DNA from: Dipteris shenzhenensis
Lineage: Eukaryota > Polypodiophyta > Polypodiopsida > Gleicheniales
Reading direction: 5' to 3' (one strand)
DNA: 64,000 nucleotides
Assembly (NCBI GenBank): GCA_047967505.1
Contig: CM106540.1
The notes under the pieces are model-generated. The model saw only the letters and a list, made by a program, of their open reading frames with translations. It was not told where the DNA came from and made no database searches. Positions 59,372 through 64,000 of this stretch are shown in pieces. Position 1 is the stretch's first letter. Each line of letters starts with the position of its first letter. Made by a program: the position numbers and the translations under genes.

Positions 59372-60309
59372 CACAACACAAAGCAACTAAAGACGCGCTT
59401 GGTAGACGCGCAAAATAGTAGGCGCGTCTATAGGCGTTACTCTAGTAGAGAAGTTACGGGCGTGTCTATTAGCGCGGCTAAATGCTCATCTATTTGCGCG
59501 TCAATCACCGCGTTTATTTGCGCGTTAGACCTGAGAAAATACGGGCCCGTCTAACATCCCGTTTATTAGCGCAGCTATTTGCACGTGTATTTGCGCGTTT
59601 ATTTGCATGTTTACATTGAGAATCAGACGCGCATTTAGACGCGTTGTTAGACGCGCTCCAGAGAATACAGAAAGTGAGATTTTGGTGTACATCATTGCTT
59701 TCCAAACATTGCCCATTATTACCAAAGCACATAATTTTTTGCAAGCCCACATATACAAGAATTAAGGGAAATGAGGAGAATGAGACAATATGTAAAATAG
59801 TTTTGCCAATATCAATTGTGGGGCTACGGTTCAATCTCATCCTCAATGAGATCAACCCTTGCCAAACTATCTACTTCAAAATCCAAACAAGTGTTTAGAT
59901 CTACAAATACATTCAACCCACTACTACTTGTGCCACTCATGTGCTCATCGAAATCAAGATCTCCAATGGTAGGCTCGTCCTCACGGGTAATGCTAGCCTC
60001 AATATCTATATCTCCTATCTCATGATCATCCTCCTCTCTTGTATCACGGTCATCATCACGTCCATGGCCATGATCATCCTCCATACGCTCCATATTAGTA
60101 AATGTACTATACATCACTTTGGAACGTGGCATAATAGGTATGACATGCCACCACCTATTATTATCCACCATTGGTTGATAGACAACCTAATTCAAACACA
60201 AACACAATCATGTTACTTTTCTTGCATCAAATATTTAAAAGCGAGTATTTTTATGTGTGTGCACAGTACCTGTTCACATTGTTGCAAAAGTATTAGTGTG
60301 TCCTTCCTA
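59372..60309 (-). mobile_element. CACTA-like element, 3' end (right copy, no MITE)
   Basis: Inverted copy of 12,398-13,590 with subterminal repeats (59,382-59,657), the TNP2 last exon (60,171-59,824) and the terminus at 59,372. The MITE site is empty (TTGGTTGATAGACAACC near 60,170-60,186). Confidence 0.82.
59824..60171 (-). pseudogene. TNP2 transposase last exon (right)
   Basis: MVDNNRWWHVIPIMPRSKV and the His/Asp/Glu-rich tail ending in IEDEIEP, here not interrupted by the MITE. The upstream exons are missing as in the left arm. Confidence 0.85.
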
Positions 60310-63262
60310 CACAACAAGACAAAGCACCCATAGACGCGCGCACAGACGCGTTTCATGAACTAAATAAAAAACTTACGGGCACGTCTATTTGCGCGTCAGG
60401 AGACCCGCGTCTATTAGCACGTCTATATATCAAACTTACGCGCGTATAGACGCGCTCATACACACGTAAATAGATGCGCAAATAAACGCTTTTATAGACG
60501 CACGTATAGATGCATATCGAACAGACAGACGCGAATATAAAGGCGTTTGTAAACGCGCTGATAGACGCGCCCTTTTTTTTTTTTTAAATTTTACAGAATA
60601 CTTTGTATGTTGTGTATGCTATATAGTTACAAGAATCCCATATCCACATTCTGTAATTCAATTCTTACAGGCAACCTCATTTTAATTACAATTCCAAATA
60701 AAATATTACAACTCCAAAACGCAATAAAATTGAAAGCTCAAAAAGTGCTTGTATATACATATAGCACGAAGCTAAGCCACGTCATGTGGCTCCAAGTACA
60801 AAAAATAAGGAAGCTAAGCCATGTCATGTGGCTTCAAGTACAAAAAATAAGAGGAGTCTATATACAAGAGGCACGAAGCCAAGCCAATGGCTTTAAGTAC
60901 AAAAAAGAATAGTAGCACTACTTCTACGACTAATCCTCGCTGCCTTCCACGCTCCCTGATGCGCTGCCTTCTGCGCTTCCTTCTGCACCTCCTTCCTCGT
61001 CTTCCTCGTCGTCTTGTGCAGGGGCGTCCTGTAAACAAGGGACAACATATATCAATGTATGAAAAATCAAATCTTTACTTATAATTTTGGCATTATTTAA
61101 TTACTTTCAAATACCTGAGGGGCATGTCCAGTCGCTCGGGTATACTGCTCCTCAGTAATCAACCCGTCATCATAGAAGTGCCTCCATGTATCTCCTCTGC
61201 GATGGTGGCGGTGGTAGGCTGTCTCCACTGGAGTAGGGTATCTGCCCACGATCTCAAGCTGCATGACCGCAATACACTTTGTGGAGGGATTAATACAAAG
61301 AAACAACCAACCTCCTAATAAACTACATAAGCAATATAATTTGAGATCGATACTTACAAATTGGGCCTCCCATGATTCAACACCCCCTGCTCCAAAATGC
61401 GCGCTCCCATACTCCTCCATCTGGATCCTCCGTGCCTCCACGTGCTGCAGACTGGGCTCCTCCCTCGCCGACTTCATTGCCTTCTTCCACTCACGCTTCT
61501 GAGCGGTGTGGGGCGGGCCCCTTGGAGGTTGACCTGCCTCAAGTCTGGCAAGCTCCACTAGTGCCTGCCTCTTAAGGGAAGATCTTTTATTGCTAAGTAT
61601 CGTAACAATCTTTGACTTGGCCCATTTATCTGTGAACTGGCGATTGGGGGGGTGAGGATACCTAGAGCGAACAGTAGCGAGGGTCTCATCAGCCAACCTC
61701 TTTGGGTGGTCTTTATAGTGTATAAAGCAATCTCTGTAATTGTTAGCAATTACAGAGCGCATGAATGCCATTACATCCTTCCCTCGCACATCCATCAAGA
61801 TGCCTCCTGTCTGGGTGATGTCATAATAAATTGTACCATCACCCAGAGGCACGTCTAAATCATCGGAATCATCATCCTCGGCCTCACCGCCACATGGCCC
61901 AAAGCACTGTGCCATGCATCCGCCACCGCTCTCCCTGCTACTACGCCTGCCACCCTGTCGTGTCGAGCTTGTACGCTAGCCACTCGTAGCTGGGGACTGC
62001 GCAGGACTACGCTGACCACTCGTAGCTGGAGAACCGAGTCTCGACGGCTGGGGAGTACGTCGACGGCTCGCTAAGGCAGAAGGACCTCCTGAAGGCATGG
62101 GGGAAGGGGCATAAGACGGGATGGCAGAAGGGACATAAGACGGCATGGGGGAAGGGACATAAGACGGTACGGGGGAAGGGGCATAAGACGGGGCATAAGA
62201 CGGCTGTGCGGACTCCGCTAGGGTGATCTTAGGCGGTGTGGGGTGGCTCAGAGTCTATACTGCCGACTCCTGGGGAGTGTTAAGGGTACCCGTCATGTAC
62301 CCGTATAACTCCGCAAGACTAGGAGGGTGCCCTAAAATATTATATAAATCCTTCCATATCGATTCACGCGGATCAGGTGAGCTAGAAGCACTTCCTCCCC
62401 ACATGTTAAACTGGAAAAAAATAAACAAATCTATTACTTTGGGAGCTGAGAAGAAAGCGGGAAAAAAAAAAAGAGGCTCTGTCAGAGCGCGTCTATAGAC
62501 CCATCTAATCTTCGCGTCTATAAACGCGTCTAACAGAGCGTTTACCAGTTCAAGTAAAAGTGCGTCTATCACCGCGTCTAACAGACCGTCAAAACATCCG
62601 TCTAACAGTGCGTTAAAAAGCGCGTTTAATAGCCCGTCCAAACATCCGTCTAAAAACGCGTCTAAAAGCGCGTCTAACAATTCGTTTAAACCTCCGTTTA
62701 ACAGATCATCTGTTTGAGCGTCTATATCCGCGTCTGTGCGTGTCTATAGCAAGCAAGACGCGCAAATAGATGTGCCTGTAGACACGCGTTTAGATGCGCC
62801 CTCAGACGCCTGTATACACGCGCTCCGACAGTCGAGAATACTCAAAAGTGGAAAAGGACGTTTCGCCCGACAAAAGAACGTGTCGCTCATACCTAGATGC
62901 TGCGTTTCGTGGATGCGAAAAAGTACAAAACTGGAAAGAGCAAGCAAGAACAACTTCAAAAGGACTTACTTGGAAAAAGGTATGGAAGGATCTTTCTTTT
63001 CCAAACTTGTTTCTTCTCCTCCTCTTCTCCTTGTTCGTACTCCTCCTCTTCTTTAGGCTTGGAAGCAAGCTGTGTAGGTACGGTCCCTTTGTCTTGAGTG
63101 AAAGCTTGGAACTGTGTGTGTATGGGAGGCTCTCTCTTAAGCTTCGAATCTATAGAACTGCTAATAATGAAGGAAGAAAGCCGCTCGCGAAGTTTAAGTA
63201 GTTAAAAGAAAAGCAAAGCGAGCGGCGCGCCGAAAAGCAGGTTTAAAAGTCGCGGGTATATT
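60310..63262 (-). mobile_element. CACTA-like element carrying TNPA gene (right)
   Basis: Inverted copy of 9,444-12,397. The terminus CACAACAAGACAAAGCACCC starts at 60,310 next to CTA, the complement of the TAG target site. Subterminal repeats at about 60,335-60,570 and 62,480-62,830. Confidence 0.78.
60930..62404 (-). pseudogene. TNPA-like DNA-binding protein gene (right copy)
   Basis: Exons 62,404-61,358, 61,258-61,115 and 61,028-60,930. Unlike the left copy it is open through KWAKSKIVTILSNKRSS, so the basic region is joined to the acidic block in one frame. It instead has a TAG (CAG to TAG) at 61,976-61,978 in the Ser/Gln-rich part. The acidic tail is about four codons longer. The two arms thus carry different single breaks of the same gene. 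Confidence 0.62.
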
Positions 63263-64000
63263 ACAAGTGCATCCATGCATGTGTCAACGATTGCATTTTG
63301 TTTCGTGGACTACATAAGGATGCAAGAGAGTGTCCTACTTATGGAGAGGCAAGATATAGAGCAGATCTCAAAACCTTGGATGTGCCTCGTAAGGTATTGC
63401 GACATTTTCCCATAATCCCTCGCATCCAACATATGTTCAAGTGCAAATCTATTGCAGAGCTCATGTCATGGCATTCCTCCCATTGATCAACCGATGGCAA
63501 GTGGAGGACTCCCGTGGACTCTCCTGCATGGAAGCATATTGAAGACACTTGGCCAAGCTTCAAGGAAGAACCTAGGAGCTTAAGACTTGGATTGGGTATG
63601 GACGGTGTGAACCCATTTGGTCTCAAAAGCACGTCTTACAATGTATGGCCAATGGTATTGGTGAATTACAATCTTCCACCCTCTATGGCTATTAAGAAAG
63701 GACATGTCATGTTGTCCCTTCTAGTTCCAGGAAAACATAAAGTCAAAAACCCTGATGTTTATTTGGAGCCTTTGATTGATGAGCTAGAGATACTTTGGAG
63801 AGGTATCGAGGTGCATGATGTGAGCAGGCCTCCCTCGTCACGAGACTTCAACTGCAAAGCAGTCTTGATGTGGACGATGCATGACTTCCCAGGCTATGGC
63901 GAGTGTTCAAGTAAGCATTGCATTTTTAATTATGAATAGGCAAAGGATGTGGCACCCTAAACCCACCTTCCACTCTTAATTGCATCTATTGTTCAGGTCT
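63262..64000 (+). pseudogene. TNP2-type CACTA transposase fragment (right, runs off window)
   Basis: Inverted copy of 8,706-9,443: HACVNDCILFRGLHKDARECP-like start, CGA to TGA in SSH*STDGKW near 63,484, then GMDGVNPF and MWTMHDFPGYGECSS up to the splice site at about 63,910, with the next exon just starting at the window end. The arm copy therefore continues beyond 64,000. Confidence 0.88.

Larger units (their letters stand above)
44170..64000 (-). repeat. Right arm of giant inverted duplication
   Basis: Reverse complement of 8,706-28,625, continuing to the window edge, so the true arm is longer than 19.8 kb. The spacer between arms is about 15.5 kb. The inner boundary is where the coding stretch AAGATCAAGGAGAT stops matching: the left arm goes on into the leader and 5' LTR of a retroelement, while this arm goes on into a longer version of the gene fragment (minus strand). 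This arm lacks the MITE of the left arm and holds about 170 bp (45,524-45,693) missing on the left. Confidence 0.96.

Overview
This is nuclear DNA of a land plant and it is almost entirely transposon-derived. The reasons are spliced genes with GT-AG introns, plant-type CACTA, hAT and Ty1/copia elements, PPR gene fragments, and a neprosin (DUF239) gene. The PPR style and repeat load would suit a seedless plant (fern, lycophyte or bryophyte), but that is only an impression. No rRNA, tRNA, CRISPR or prokaryotic feature was seen.

The dominant structure is a very large inverted duplication. The left arm (about 8,706-28,625) reappears in reverse complement at 44,170-64,000, where the window ends. 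Matching positions sum to 72,706 in the outer part, 72,962 in the middle and 72,795 next to the spacer, so only a few indels separate about 19.9 kb of near-identical DNA. Each arm carries, from outside in: TNP2 transposase fragments of a CACTA-like element; a related element with a TNPA-like gene; a neprosin gene; microsatellites and pyrimidine-rich DNA; a DUF4283-like fragment; a CGGTAGTA repeat cluster; kinase and RING pseudogenes; a hAT transposase pseudogene; and an LTR element. A smaller nested palindrome (about 890-3,840 against 6,490-9,443) is made of two opposed TNP2 copies around a pyrimidine tract.

The single-copy centre (28,626-44,169) holds a 2.9 kb CACTA element (29,062-31,991) with PPR gene fragments inside it, a RING-finger pseudogene, and a spliced gene at 34.66-42.66 kb that I could not assign to a family. 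That gene has transposase-like features and is split by a young Ty1/copia element (36,196-42,084: identical 171-bp LTRs, 5-bp target duplication, tRNA-iMet primer site). Ignoring the insertion, its frame stays open for 646 codons over three exons. A second unassigned gene (42,986-44,765, minus strand) converges on it and runs across the arm junction.

The only normal-looking host gene is neprosin, present in both arms with one amino-acid difference noticed. Most transposon genes are broken. Several stop codons are C-to-T changes at CGA or CAG, as expected from methylated, silenced DNA. Arm-specific events (a MITE in one arm, a 170-bp indel, different stops) show the arms have evolved separately since duplication.
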